The notes: a model not told the origin generated them from the sequence alone. Positions 12,392 through 25,382 are shown, numbered from the stretch's first letter. The stretch is 64,000 nt of DNA from Tieghemostelium lacteum (GCA_001606155.1 LODT01000004.1:1364001-1428000); one strand, 5' to 3'. A program made the numbers and translations.

Positions 12392-12662
12392 TCCTGGAAA
12401 AACCAATACCAATCACAATAAATACCCACCCAACAACCCAAACTTTGTAAAATTTATAATAAAATACGAATCTAGATCATTTTACAAAAAAAATGATCAT
12501 CATTAAAAAAATAGTATTTTAAAAAACAATAAGTGAAATGAGTGATTGGTGGGGGTATTATATAAGATAAATATATAGGTTGTTTTTTTTTTTTTGAGTG
12601 GGCTATGTATTATTTATTTATTTAGTATATATACTTTGAAACTTGTAGCAACTATTTTTAAT

Positions 12663-13222
12663 TTAGTTGGTACTGGTGTTACCAGAGTAGTTAGCACCAC
12701 CACTCTTGATGACTTTAGTCATGATATCTTCTTCAACGAGTTCCTCTTGTTTGGTAGCATGGATTTCAATGGCAAAGTTAGTAATGACGGTTTTAACGGA
12801 GGCTTTGTGGACTGACATTTTAGCTCTCTTTAAGGCACCAACATGATCACCACACCATGAGATAAAGACGAATTTAGCTCTCTTTGATTCACTGTCACCA
12901 GCAATAACTCTCAAGTAAGCAAATTGACATTGATCGTCATGTAATTGAGCTTTCAATTCTTCGAGACCACCATTACCTTTTCCTTGGAGGACGATGTTTT
13001 GGGCACCTTCATAACCAAATACACACCTATAATTATGAAATACAGATATTAATAATTCATTCCCTCTAATTTTAACACAATATTTTCAAATCTAAAAGAT
13101 ATCTGTCTATTTGTTCTGAAGAATTTGCCTTATTTTCCTGAAACTTACCAGTTGGTGTCAAATGCGTCTTTCAAGACTTCTTGGTAGGCAGCAGATAATT
13201 CTGGGTTTGAGACGTTGGCCAT
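12663..13222 (-). CDS. coaA: Coactosin (ADF-homology actin-binding protein)
   Basis: Two exons, 13222-13149 and 13026-12663, with a 122 bp intron (GTAAGT...TTATAG, phase 2); 145 residues, the usual coactosin length. Exon 1 encodes MANVSNPELSAAYQEVLKD and exon 2 carries the single ADF-H domain (GGLEELKAQLHDDQCQFAYL, ESKRAKFVFISWCGD). The KRAKFVFISW strand and the C-terminal GGANYSGN are characteristic of coactosins. In Dictyostelium, coactosin binds F-actin and counteracts barbed-end capping in the cortex. The A-rich start and C-ending codons (AACGTCTC, TTCGTCTTT) suggest high expression relative to its neighbours. Family assignment is secure. Confidence 0.96.
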
Positions 13223-13732
13223 TATGTTATATAGTTATAAGTACAAAGGTAAAAAATACAAATTGAATATTTGGTGTTAAAGAATTAGAAATGATTATAA
13301 AATGAAAAAATATTTTTTCATCCAAAGATTTTTTTATCATTAACACCCACTTTTTTTTTCCAAATAATAAATGGGTTAGTGTACAGATTTTTTTTGCTTT
13401 TTTATTGCATTTACACCTGCCACTAAACTTATCAACAAGAAAAAATAGATTTTTATTATAATAGCAGTTATATATCTCAATTACCGATGCTGTAACATCT
13501 AAAGAGATAGTTAAAAATTTTTTTTATTTTTAGACTATGGTTTTGAACATCAATATATATTTTTTTTTTTTTAAATTTACCACAATGATTTCACACAAAA
13601 GACAAATTTTTTAACTTCTGGTGGTAAATTTCAATTTGTAAATTAAATTAAAAATGGGGTATATGTGTGGTGTGCTTCATGAGAATGATTCATTTGCATA
13701 TTTCTCTTAATTTTAATTTTATTTAATATTAA
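13223..13732. other. Upstream region of coactosin; no gene seen
   Basis: 510 AT-rich bases between the coactosin start and the 3' end of the ferredoxin-like gene. Long T runs, and a weak complementary pair (ACACCCAC with ATGGGTTAGTGT near 13341-13382). No coding frame or RNA recognised. Confidence 0.5.
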
Positions 13733-14809
13733 TTATTGTTGTTGTCCTTCTTTATTTTTTGATTTGTGATCTTTTTTGTGATGACCTTTATGATTATCTT
13801 TCTTTTCAGATTCATCATATTTCTCACCCATTGTACCTCTGTGTAATGGATGATGCACTTGACCAGTTTGAGCCGAATCAATGATTGCATTGACATCAGA
13901 AGGTGTAACATAACCATACCAATGTCCAGGTGGGAATACTAAAGCATTTCCAGCATATTTATGACCACCAACATGGGTACTTGAAAACACTTGAATATCC
14001 TGACTCAAAGATTTCAAATGAATCTCCTTTTTCAATTGATCCACTAGAATAGGACCACAATAACCACATCTCTCATCTTTAGCCTTATGAGCACAAACAA
14101 ATATATATTTACTCTGTAACATTTCAATTTTGAAATTGTCAGGGTACTGCTCCCAAGATGCATTTGGTGAATTTTGATAGAAATTCAATAATACATCCAA
14201 AGTATCAGGAGTCACACCAATAATTTTAATTTGTTCTGGAAATACTAAAATATCAATAGAATCCATAGCAACAACACTATCATTGCTATTCTTCAATTGA
14301 CATGTAGATTTCATATCAATACCATTGAAAATAAATTGTAATTTATGACTCTTTATAACACTTTGAATCTTTTCCAAAAATGGATGTGTATTAAAGTATT
14401 TATCTTGCCATTGGTCATATTCTATACCAGTACACAAGAAAAAGTGTCTATCATAACTATGAATAGATTGGCTTGTTGGTTTTCTATCAGTAGCAATTAA
14501 CTCTGGTCTACAAAATCCACATTTCTTATTCAATTCTTCAATATCAACAATTTCATTTTTTAAAATATTATTATTATTATTGTTATTATTATTAATGTTG
14601 TTGTTATTTGAGGAAGGTCCTTTTGGTGTTAAATTTTGTGAATTGGTATCAAATGGTTCTAATGCATTATTATTATTATTATTATTATTATTGCTATTAT
14701 TGTTATTGTTACTAGTTGAGAAATAACTTTGGTACAATAAAGATGCAACACTTATTGATACACCTAATATACCTGCAATAGCAAGAATTTTAATGTTTTC
14801 AGGTTTCAT
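13733..14809 (-). CDS. Apd1/Aim32-type thioredoxin-like ferredoxin (Suc/Fer-like family)
   Basis: Single exon, 358 residues. One hydrophobic segment near residues 8-30 (ILAIAGILGVSISVASLLY) suggests an N-terminal membrane anchor or organelle signal, followed by poly-Asn linkers. The conserved N-terminal block CGFCRPEL (near 95-102) and FFLCTG belong to the Suc/Fer-like fold. The cluster-binding block is clear: CAHKAKDERC (C-x8-C, near 237-246), then HVGGH (H-x3-H, near 280-284) and AGNALVFPPGHWYG. Yeast Apd1 and Aim32 use this Cys2/His2 pattern to hold a [2Fe-2S] cluster, linked to redox and oxidative-stress tolerance. The C-terminus is a Lys/His/Gln-rich tail. Cellular location is not decided by the sequence. 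Confidence 0.88.
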   Translation of the reverse strand: MKPENIKILAIAGILGVSISVASLLYQSYFSTSNNNNNSNNNNNNNNNALEPFDTNSQNLTPKGPSSNNNNINNNNNNNNNILKNEIVDIEELNKKCGFCRPELIATDRKPTSQSIHSYDRHFFLCTGIEYDQWQDKYFNTHPFLEKIQSVIKSHKLQFIFNGIDMKSTCQLKNSNDSVVAMDSIDILVFPEQIKIIGVTPDTLDVLLNFYQNSPNASWEQYPDNFKIEMLQSKYIFVCAHKAKDERCGYCGPILVDQLKKEIHLKSLSQDIQVFSSTHVGGHKYAGNALVFPPGHWYGYVTPSDVNAIIDSAQTGQVHHPLHRGTMGEKYDESEKKDNHKGHHKKDHKSKNKEGQQQ

Positions 14810-15279
14810 ATTTGAAAATTAATAATCTTATTGAATTGTAAAATTAAAATTTTATACAAAAAAAAAGTGGGTAACAAATGTTATTAATCTAATACTAGAA
14901 ATCAATTTTATATTTTAAATTGTGACATTAAATAGAAAACGAAAATAGAATTGAATTACACTTACTTTTAGATTTGGTAAAGTATTACTAGTGAATTTTA
15001 ATGATGATTTATAGTTATAAAGATTTTTATTAAACAATGAAATCATTAAAAATTCAAAAGAAAAATTAATTTTTTGTGATCAGAAGTGATTTTCAGTTGA
15101 ATTTAAAAAAAATTAAAAAAAAATAAAAAAAAAAGTTGGGGGTGGTTTTGAGGGAAAGTCTGAAATTTCTAACTGATGATGTTGCAATCAGTAAATGGAA
15201 GATTCTATTTTATAAATTTTGTAAAATCTTATAATATACGTATAATATAGTTGTAATTAATTATTGATGATGATGATGA
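14810..15279. other. Intergenic region, nothing recognised
   Basis: 470 bases between the start of the ferredoxin-like gene and the 3' end of the PHD-SET gene. Homopolymer A/T runs and one G-rich patch (GTTGGGGGTGGTTTTGAGGG near 15135-15155). No frame or RNA motif. Confidence 0.5.
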
Positions 15280-18200
15280 TTATCTCCTTTTATTGAAATA
15301 AGGTTTTCTTGAATGAAAATCATAGGGTTCATCTTGTGGATGAGGTGGCAGAGTTGGAGATTGTTGATATTTCATATTTTGATAACCTCTTGGTGGTGGA
15401 CCACCGCCTCCTTGATGATTATTGTTATAAAAGTTTTGGTTATTTTGTTGTTGGTACTGTTGTTGTTTGTTGTAATTGTTTGGTGGTGCTTGTTGTGGGT
15501 TATTGTTGATACTGATATTGTCTGATGAGTTTAAAAGTTGAGGTGATTTATTACTACTGTTACCAAGAGGTTTGTGGTTAGGTGACATACCATTTTCCAA
15601 TGGCTCATTATTGTTATTGTATTGGTGATGATGATCATTGTCCAAATAGGAATTGGATGAATGTAATGGTGGTGAACTGTAACCATTTCTGTAGTTTCCA
15701 CTGGAATTTAATGGTTTTCTATCCCAACCACTCTTTTGGTAGTCTGGGTTGAAATTTCTGTTTCCTTGCGGTGGTGGAGGAGGAGGAGGACCATTTCTAT
15801 TACTATAATTATCCCAATTTGATTTCTTTTCCCAATATGGTGTATCTTGGTTATCTTTATATCTATTATAACCACCTCTGTGTTGTGGTAATGGTGGCAT
15901 TCTATCATAACTACCACCATTATCATTATCCTGAGGATACTGATTCCAATTGTCTCTTTGATCTATAAATTGGTTTTGTCTATTTCTATTATCCCATTGA
16001 TCTCTATCATCATTTCTTTCTCTACTCAATCTATAAGATTGATCAATAGTATCTCTGAATCCACCGCTCATAGATTGTGATAATTGACCTTTCATTGAAG
16101 GTGATTGCATTGGTGAACTATTATGTGATCTCGATAGACCTTCTCTATCTAAATAGTATTTAGGAGGTACTTGATCCTGTGGATAATGTTGTTGATAATG
16201 GTATGGTGATTGTGGTTGTTGTTGTTGTTGTTGTTGTTGTTGTGGTTGTTGTTGTGGTTGTGGTTGTTGTTGTTGATAAGGTGACTGTGGTGGTGGTGGA
16301 GGTGCTTGTTGATGATACTGTTGGTGTTGAGAACTAAAATCTTTTTTATTTGGTGATAAATTACCATTTTCACCTCTATATTGTTGTTGATTGTGAATTT
16401 GTTGTTGCTGTTGTTGTTTATAAATAATTGAAGGACCTTCTGATGGTAAAGAACCTTCTTCGTCAGTATGTTTACTATCAATAGACATTCTATCATCCAT
16501 CTGCTGTTGTTGAAAATGTTGATAATGATGCTGCTGTTGTTGTTGTTGTTGTTGTTGATGATGTAAATGATGATTATTCATATGATATGCATTATGATCA
16601 TCATCACCTCTCTCTTTAATAGAAGGTAAAACTGAAGTTGGAGATGGTGAGCCACCACTCATTGGGAAATCATCCTTCTTCTCTTTCTGTTTAAATTCAG
16701 CTAACCAAGCCTTCTTTCCAAATTTAGATTGCTTATGTGAATCCATATCCTCCATCATCGAACTACTACTAACACTTGTAGTTGTAGTGGATGTAATTTT
16801 CATTTCAATATCATTATCACCACTAATATCTCCCTCTTTTTTAGATTTTAATTTTGGAGAATGTTTTAATGGTGTTATTGTTGTTGTACTATTATTATTA
16901 TTATTATTATTATTGTTATTAATACCTTTTTCTTTTTGTTTTCTTTCCATTTGTTCATAATTTTGAATGATTGCTTGAAGTTTTCTTTCTTCTCTTGTAG
17001 AGTTTTCAGTAGACTGTAAAAACTGAGGATCCATATCCATAAGTGACAATTTGTTACTCTTTCTCTTTGTTTTCTTTAATGATGGTTCTTTAGTTGAATT
17101 GGATGATGGTGATGTACTATTTGGTGATGTATTGTTATTATTATTATTATTATAATTTGAAGATTTAGATTTCGGACTCCTAGATGACATGAATTCATGT
17201 GATCTTTTCTTTGACATTTGTTGATATTGTTGTATTTGTTTTTGTTGTTGAGCTAATTGTTGTTTTAGTAGTAGTGGATCTACTTTTTCACCTAGTTGTT
17301 CGAGCATTTTCATACCTATATTGGCACGTTCATTAAACCAACCTGATACCAAACAAGTTGAGATACCACATGGACAATAAATTGGATTTCTTAGTGATTT
17401 GTAGGGGTAATCAAAGGCAATGGTAATTTCTTGACTCTCTTTAATCTGACTTTGACTAAACAGTGCTGCTTTAAAGATATTATCTTGTTGATCCAGTAGA
17501 TATCTAATAGAGGTATTAGGAGAACATGATCTACGTATATATCTACAAACTGTTGAGGCATTTGCTGATGGTTTTCTAGAATCTATAATGAGGTCACATT
17601 CTTGACTGTAAATCATCTGAACTGGTATAGGATTCAATAGGTAATGGTTACTGTCAATCCATTCCGATTTAATTGAGTTTTGATCCTGTTGTTTGAATTT
17701 AAAGACACCACGACATTCCTCAATGTACTTATTGGCATCCAATGTATATCTACTAATTAGTTTATATTCTTGTGCTGGTGTTGAAGATGGTGATGTTAAT
17801 TGACCGTTATTCAAAGATTTAACAGTATTAACTCTAACTTGTTGACATGATTTAGCACTAATAGATGAATCCACAATTTGGTCCTTCTCAAAACAATATT
17901 CTTTAGAAATCTGAATATCTTTGATAACCGATGACAATGTCTGATTACTAGATATAGAATATTCATTTCCTGTCCATTCTAATTGATATTTATCGTCAAC
18001 TGCCATTATATTATCAGTTGTAGGTGAAGAAGAAGTTGATGATGATGATGTGGTGCTACTAAATCTTTCTTCCAAATCTTGAATTTGCTGTTGATTATAA
18101 TAGTTATAAAAATTATTATTAATTTGTTTCGATAGTTCATTGGCAAATTCAATCATATATCTATTGACTATATCCACATCGAGATTCAGTATCAAACCAA

Positions 18201-20457
18201 TAGCCTTTTTCACTTCATTCTTTTGTGATATTGGTACCTCTAGAAATATTAAACAATATTTTTGAAATATTAAATTATCAATTAAATTCAAATTATTTAT
18301 ACATTTTTTCTGTTCAGATTGTTCTGATGGTTTACTATTATCATTTCTCTTACAATAATCATCCTATTATTATTAAAAATATTAAAATTAGTAACTATCA
18401 TTGCATATAATATAAAGGATACATACAACAAACTGAAATCTTAAAATTATAGATTCGATAAATGAAAATAGTTGTAGAGTACTGTTAAAGAGTGATGATT
18501 CTTTTGGTGATTGAATCTTTTGAAATGTCAGTTGTAGTTGTTCATCTGAGATTTCATCTTCTAGGAACTTAATTGGTTGCTGTTGTTGTTGTAGTTCTAA
18601 TTCCTCAACTTGTTTTAAAATGAGGTTTTGTGGGATATCTTCAGTTGGTAACTCAATAGTAGTTGGGAATTCATTTTTAATTTCAATTGGAGTTGTGGTT
18701 GAAGTGGTGGTTGTGGTTGTTGTGGTAGTAGTTGACTTTTCCTCTACTGACATTGGATCACTACTAGAAGTGTGAGGTGAAGAAATTGTTGAATCTTTTA
18801 ATTTTAAAGAAGAGGAATCCTCATTTGAAACTAATGGTGATGATGATAATAATGGTGATGTAAGAGATTGTGGTGATGTTGATTTCTTTGTACTATTAGC
18901 TGAGGTAATTACTGTAGAAGATGGTGCTGAATTTGGAGCACTTCCAGAGGTAGGTGTAGTTGATTTCTTTCTTCTATTTCCTGTTGTACTACTCTGTGTA
19001 CCAGTTCCACCTTTACCTCTACCCTTTTTAGATTTACTACTAGTTGCAGAATCCTCTATATTATTCTCAAGGTTATCTAATTTCTCACAACTGTGACAAA
19101 TGTAGCTATCTGGAAGATGATGATCGTGACCTTTACTATTGGTAATCTTTGCATCGCTAATGTTTAATTTAGATTTAACACAATCCAAATGATTCCAATT
19201 CAGGCACATTACACATTGAATAATTCTACCAGAACACTCTTTTCTCTGGCATGGACAATCCATAGTTCTAGGCTGACATTTCTCACAATAGAAATGTTTA
19301 GGTACATTCTTATCCTTGATACCAAAACATATTGAATGTTGCCAAACATCGCAAGTCTCACACTGAATCATCAGTCCTTGATCTATATTATTTGTACAAA
19401 TACATCTAATTACAGATTCATTATTCTTATCCGAGTCATCTGAATCAGAATCTGATTCCGAATCTGATTCAGATATAACCTGTTGTTGCACTTTCTTTTT
19501 ACTATTTTTTGAAACCTCTTCTTTTTCTTTTTGTTCGTGTTTTTCTTTTTCTTTTTCTTTGGATGAGGGTGTGCTTGAAGGTGTTGGAGTAATAACTTTT
19601 TTCTGATTGGATTTCGATTTGGATTTACTTAGAGGTATTGGTTTTTTGGGTGTAAGTGGTGGTTGATCTTTTACTGAATCTTTTGTGGTAGTTGTAGAAG
19701 TAGTAGTTGTAGTTGTACTTGTCGAATGAGGTTCCTCTTTAATCTCTTTTAGTGTTGATGTGGAATTGGATTTTAAATCTGAATGCAGACGATTTGGTAG
19801 TTGATCAACCTCCATTAATGAAATTTTTGGAGGAGGTTGTGATTCTAAGATGGCCTGTTGTTGTTTGGTGACTATTGAAGTGTGTAATGGTGTTGATGGT
19901 TTACTAAGAGACGATGGTAATAAACTAGCAGGAAGACTAGGTGAGATGGTTGGTGATGCCATTACTGGATTATTCTGGTGATGTAAATGGTGTGGTGACA
20001 TGATAGTAGAGGTATCTAGTTTAGTAAATAAATTTGCAAAATCCAATGGTTTAAATAGTGGTGTATTACTCTGTTGTTGTGGTTGTTGTTGTGGTTGCTG
20101 TGGTTGTTGTACACCTCCTGCAATTGAGCTAGTTCCACTGCTGTTACCACTATTATTACCTGTAGAAGAGGTGGGTAGGGAAGAAGTTGTAGAAGATGCT
20201 AAACTCTGAGTACCACTGGCACTAGAGCTACCAGCTAATACACCGCTACTTGCATTCACAGAGTTACTTAATTTCAGTTCTGGACCATTAAAAGATACTG
20301 CCCCATTTCCATTTAGATTACTAGTTGTACTAGATGTTACCAGTGATTCTGATGTTATAGTAGGCGATTCTAATATATTCTTTGGTAGAGCTCTTCTAGC
20401 AATTGATTTTCTACCTTTCTTACTACCACCTTCTTGCTCTGTTGTTGTACTACTCAT
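15280..20457 (-). CDS. KMT2E(MLL5)/Set3-type PHD-SET chromatin protein
   Basis: Exons 20457-18427 and 18363-15280 (63 bp intron, GTATGT...AATAG, phase 0), 1704 residues. After a Ser/Thr-rich N-terminus there is a PHD finger near 345-395 (CICTNNIDQGLMIQCETC, WQHSICFG, YCEKC) and a second cysteine/histidine cluster to ~455 (CQRKEC, CVMCLNWNHLDC, CHSC). A SET domain lies near 885-1030. Its NHSC motif is replaced by YIRRSCSPN and followed by ITIAFDYPY, exactly the RRSC-type change seen in human KMT2E and yeast Set3. Such SET domains are considered catalytically weak or dead, and the proteins act as scaffolds of histone-deacetylase complexes read out through the PHD finger. The last ~670 residues are Gln/Asn/Pro-rich low complexity. 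Joining the two exons is supported by PHD-then-SET order in the family and by the intron. Confidence 0.87.
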
Positions 20458-21048
20458 ATTTGTACAAATATCTTTACTTTTTTTCGACGTCTATATGTAT
20501 TTTTATGTATTTGTGTGTGATGTTATTTGTGAGGTGTAGTGTGTTGGTGTATGTTATGATATAAAGGGAATATTTTAATGTAAATGTAGTGTATAATTAT
20601 ATATATAAAAAATTTATGTGTATTATTGGTATATTCTCTTATGTATGTTGATTGTTGATTTATTATATTTCGCTATAAATCTATATAATCATCATTATAT
20701 ATAGTTAGTATGATATCAAAAATAAATGTAAAAGACTAAAAAAAAAGTAGGTACTAACCAATATCATTGTTATCATAAATTCAAAAAAAAAAATTTTTAA
20801 AAAAAAAGAGTTTTATTTGTTGATTTTCTGCTTTGATATCATTAAAATTCAATAATTTACATTTTAAATGAAGAACTACAAATAAATATAGATGTTAATA
20901 GAAGAATATAGTGTATGAGAATTTATAATTAAACTGCAAGCCCAAATCAAAGCTATTCATATGACACATCAAAATTAGATTGAGAAATATCTTCACATGT
21001 AGATTTAATTTTTTTTTTTTATATTTTTTTTATTGATTTGGCAATAGA
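20458..21048. other. Divergent promoter region between the PHD-SET gene and MIC60
   Basis: 591 bases between two opposite starts. On the minus strand a CA-rich block (plus-strand GT-rich, near 20500-20555) sits 45-100 bases upstream of the PHD-SET ATG. The MIC60 side ends in long T runs just before the ATG. No coding frame recognised. Confidence 0.5.
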
Positions 21049-21375
21049 ATGAACCAATTATTTAAATTAAAATCAATAAATTATAATAATATAAAACAAT
21101 TAAATGTAAAACGATGTTATTCTACATTAAATAGCAAAAATTTACCAAATTTAAATAATAATAATAATAACAATAATAATAATGGAGGTGATAAGAAAAA
21201 GAGTAACTTTAAGAGAAATGCATATTTAACATTAGCAGCTACTGGTGTTATTGGTGCTAGTTATTTTTATTTTCAATATTTAGACAATAGAGATTACATG
21301 TTCTCTAGTGGAATTAGTAATGTTTCTAAGGAATCTTTAGAATCTCTAAAAACAATTAAAGAGAATTATAAATTA

Positions 21376-21408
<33 letters not shown>

Positions 21409-22968
21409 AAAGAGGAACAAGAAAAAGAAATATCTCAAGATACAAAACAAAATAGTATAGAAAATTCAGTAATTTCGGATTTAAAGACAACTACAACACC
21501 AAGTACTACTGAATTATCTGAAAAGATTACAGAGAAACCAAATGATTTTGAAAAGGATAGAGTTGAAGTACAACATGATACTGTTGTACCAAAACCAGAA
21601 GTAGTGAAGGAAGATGATAGTACTTTGGAAACTGTTAGCACACCAGTAAAGAGAGTAGTTGATGAAATTAATCAAGATGAAGTGGATGACGATGAATTAC
21701 CAGTTACTAAACCACCAACTAAAGAAGAAAAAGAAACTAATGATGCAATTAAAGTAGTTGAAGAACAAGATAATCCTGTAAAGATTGTAGATGAATTGGA
21801 AAAGTATTTTAAACAACAATATCAAGAGGAAATGGAAAGACAGTTATTGAATTTAGAGAAATTAGAAGAAATTACTATTAGTAATAATGAAGGGGATAAT
21901 AGTCAAATTAATACTGAATTGATTACAGAGATTGTAGATGAACTTACCAATGATATCATTAGAAATACAAGTGAACATGCTGTTGCTGTTATTGGTGGTG
22001 ATAGTAAGAGTACTGAAGAGGTTCAAGTTCCAAATGAAAATGTTTGGAAACTAGTTGAAAAACAGTATCTTGATAGAATTGAAGCATTATTAGAAGAGAA
22101 AATTGAGTTAAAGAAAGAATTGGATTTATTAAAAGAGAAAAATCAAGAGTTTCTAGAGAGTACTGAAAAGGAACAAAGAGATAGATATAAAGAGAAATTA
22201 ACTATGGCTGTCAGTCAATTGAATAAAGAGTTGTCTGGAAAATTGGAAGAGTTGGATGGATATGTTAGAAAACAAGTTCAAGAGAATTACTCTACACTTG
22301 AAAATACTCTAACTAAACAGAAACAAAATCTTATTGGACTTTTTGAACAGCAAGCAAATTCTATTAGACAAAGTGAATTGGAAAAGAAACTCATTAGTCT
22401 TCTATCCAAGAATCTCTTGGAATTGAGAAAGATAATGTGGGATAGAAAAGACAGTGACGAACCATTACAATTCACTAAACAGTTTCAAGAGTTAATGGAA
22501 TTATCAAAATATGATGAGATGATAAAAACACTAGTTAGACAGTTACCTAAAGGAATTCAAAATGTCGGTATAAAGGATTTAAATAACCTAAAGAATGATT
22601 TTTCAGAGGTTGCTAAAGAGTGTAGAAGAATAACATTGTTACCTAACGACGATTCATTGTTGGGTAAAGTGTTATCTAAAGTTGCTGTTAGTTTTATAGT
22701 TCCAGAGACTGGTGAAGGAAGTGATACTGATCCCACTTTAGGAAGAGCCGAAGAACATTTAAGAAAGGGAAATCTTGCTGAGGCTATAAAAGAAGTTGAA
22801 TCCGTTTCAAAAAAATCTAAACAATTATCTATAGCTTGTAAAGGTTGGTTACGTTCTGCAAAAGATAGAGATCAACTAGAAAATCTCATTAAACTTTTGG
22901 AATTAAAATTAGATTTATTAAATGACCAAAAGAATAATAATAATAATAGTTCTAATAATAAAAAGTAA
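21049..22968 (+). CDS. immt: MICOS subunit MIC60 (mitofilin)
   Basis: Single exon, 639 residues. The N-terminus (MNQLFKLKSINYNNIKQLNV...RCYST) is basic and acid-free, a typical mitochondrial presequence. One membrane span follows at ~57-77 (AYLTLAATGVIGASYFYFQY), then an acidic linker with a Gln run. Residues ~340-480 form a long coiled coil (KQYLDRIEALLEEKIELKKE). The C-terminal mitofilin domain is recognisable by TLGRAEEHLRKGNLAEAIKE and KGWLRSAKDRDQLENL. MIC60 sits in the inner membrane facing the intermembrane space, shapes crista junctions and contacts outer-membrane import and sorting machinery. Architecture and length fit the family. It is transcribed divergently from the PHD-SET gene. 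Confidence 0.93.
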
Positions 22969-23268
22969 ATAAAAGATGTTGTTGAAAAAAAATGAAATAA
23001 TCCAATAGATTTTATTTTAACTATTATTAGCCGATACTGACTATGTTAAAAACAGTTTTTCATAATATATCCTCATTTATATGTGGGGCTTTATTGACAA
23101 TATGTTTATTTCATATAATTGGATTAAGATACCCTCAAACCCTTTCTAAAATGAAAAAAAAAAAAAAAAAGTAGGTTGACACTCTTCCCAATTTTAATTA
23201 ATCACCACTAAAAATAATCATTATAAATGAGGAACTTATTTTAAAAAATTTTTATTTTCATTATTATA

Positions 23269-24169
23269 ATGGTTAGTGGGGTAATTGAATTTAATACAAC
23301 AAATATTTTAAGTTTTATAAAAAATCCATACTCTAAAAATGATGATTTTCCAGAGAGTGAATATATTTTAGTTACACTTGCTTTCACATTTTTATTTTTT
23401 AAAATATATTCAAGAAATAGAGTAATCACTAGTTTTTTTAGATATGAAGCTATCTTTGATAAACTATCTTCACAACAGCAAGAAGAATGGAAACAAAAAA
23501 TTGTGTCTATGGTACATGCACTTATTGTAGCACCATTATCTTTAAAAGTGTATTGGGATACAAAATATATACCATATTCTGAAATTGGTGCATATCAATC
23601 CAATATGTCTCTTACACATATCATTTTAGCCATTGGAGGTGCATATTTTATATGGGATTTCTATATATGTATTCTAAAATTTAAGCACTCTGGAATTGCA
23701 AATTTACTTCATGCAATATTAGGTTTAAGTTCTATTATCAATGTTGTTGTACGTATTTTATAGAAAAGTTAAAAAAAAAAGTAGAAATGATATACTGATA
23801 AAATGTTAAAAAATCAAGGTTCCAAATGACCGACCAATGTTTCAAACATTTGTAGCATTAATGTTTGTAACAGAGATATCCACAATCCCATTAAATTTAA
23901 AGTTTTTTCAATATCATATAGATTCAGTATCAAAGAGAAATGAACAGTATTCGTTAATATTTGCAATATTATTTATAGTTTTTAGAAATATTATTATTGT
24001 TCCATTGGTTATTGTAGCTGCTATCAATCTCATGTTAAATCCGATAGAATTTTATAAAACTATATTATTATTATTTCATGCAATTCTAATTATCGGATTA
24101 AATAGTTATTGGGGTTGGTTAATTGTTAAAAAACTTTATAAACATCTAATAAAAACCAAATTAAACTAG
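23269..24169 (+). CDS. TLC-domain membrane protein (TMEM56/TLCD4-like), copy 1
   Basis: Exons 23269-23748 and 23819-24169 (70 bp intron, GTACGT...CAAG, phase 0), 276 residues. Six or seven hydrophobic segments make up a TRAM-LAG1-CLN8 (TLC) domain. Typical features are the N-terminal span, WKQKIVSMVHALIVAPLSL, YFIWDFYICI, the LLHAILGL helix and the VALMFVTEISTIPLNLKFF segment. Dictyostelium TMEM56 homologues have this plan. TLC proteins act in the ER or plasma membrane on lipids or membrane composition; the specific substrate is unknown. Exon 2 has no valid alternative start: its first codons VPNDRPMFQTF align with SPFGRPLFMSF in copy 2, which supports the splice. About 300 bases of AT-rich spacer separate it from MIC60. 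Confidence 0.85.
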
Positions 24170-24344
24170 ATATTGTTATTATGTATATGACTTAAAATTA
24201 GATCATTTATTATAGTCATTTTTTGAAATTTATCTAAAAACACGTATTTTTGTATAAAAATCTAGAAGGTATAAAAGGGATAGAATTATAATACTAAACA
24301 AAAATTAACTTTGAATTAACATTTATAATTTGTTAAATATCCAA

Positions 24345-25184
24345 ATGAAACCTTATTATGATTTCTATGGAGTTGTTGACTCATTTCCACAAAATTCTTT
24401 TTTAATTCTAGTGGTATTCTTTACAACATTTTATTTTTATATTCAAAATTATTCCAAAACTATAGCTCATATATTAAATCTTCAAAATACATATAATAAA
24501 TTAAGTCCGAAATTAAAAGAAGAATGGGATGGATGCACAGTATCTTTAGTTAACTCTCTATTAACAACACCAGTAGCTACAAAATTGTATTTTGATATTA
24601 TTAATCTTCCATTTAAAGACATTGGGAATTATATAGATGAAACTAGAACTTCTCTCTTGATTTTATCTATTGGAACTAGTTACTTTTTATGGGATTTTGT
24701 ATTTTGTATAAAAAATATCAAACAAAAAAGTTTTCCTATGCTGTTGCATGCAATTTTAGGTATTACATCAACTTTAAATATAATAGTATGTACATTCTAT
24801 AGAATAAATTTAGATATAGGTATCTAACATATATTTTTTTAATAGTCACCATTTGGTAGACCATTATTTATGTCTTTTGTTGCTTTAATGTTTCTAACAG
24901 AAATAACAACAATATTTTTTAATTTAAAATTCTTTCAGTATACCATAGATCCAAATTCGAAAATGAACCAAGTAGTTTCGTTACTATTTGCATTATCATT
25001 TTTAATTGTAAGAAATTTAATAATAGTACCAATTGTTATAATTAGTATGTACCATTTATCAAAAGTTGAACAACATTATAAATCAATAATTTTACTATTT
25101 AATGGTTCCTTAATTGTTTTTCTTAATATCTATTGGGGATTTTTAATTGGTAAGAAACTCTATAGATTTTTAACTGGAAAATAA
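24345..25184 (+). CDS. TLC-domain membrane protein (TMEM56/TLCD4-like), copy 2
   Basis: Exons 24345-24785 and 24846-25184 (60 bp intron, GTATGT...TAATAG, phase 0), 259 residues. It begins 175 bases after copy 1, in the same orientation and with the intron at the same place and phase, so the two arose by tandem duplication. Shared blocks include LLHAILG, FLWDFVFCI, VALMFLTEITTIFFNLKFFQ and YWGFLIGKKLY. Overall identity is only moderate, so the duplication is old. The start is the first in-frame ATG (CAAATGAAACC); the frame opens a little earlier without an ATG. The role is as for other TLC proteins: probable lipid-related membrane function, not further defined. Confidence 0.85.
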
Positions 25185-25382
25185 ATTACCATCCTCTATT
25201 AAAGTCTAAGTTTTAAAATTTATTTTCAATATTTAATTTTGGAAAACAGTTACAGATTTTATATTTCCTAAATACTAAACAATAACTGCCAATATGAAAA
25301 CACCAAATATTTTTTCAAATGTTATTGTCAACTTTGGAAAAAAAACAAATTACATGAATATCGATATATTACAGAAATATAA

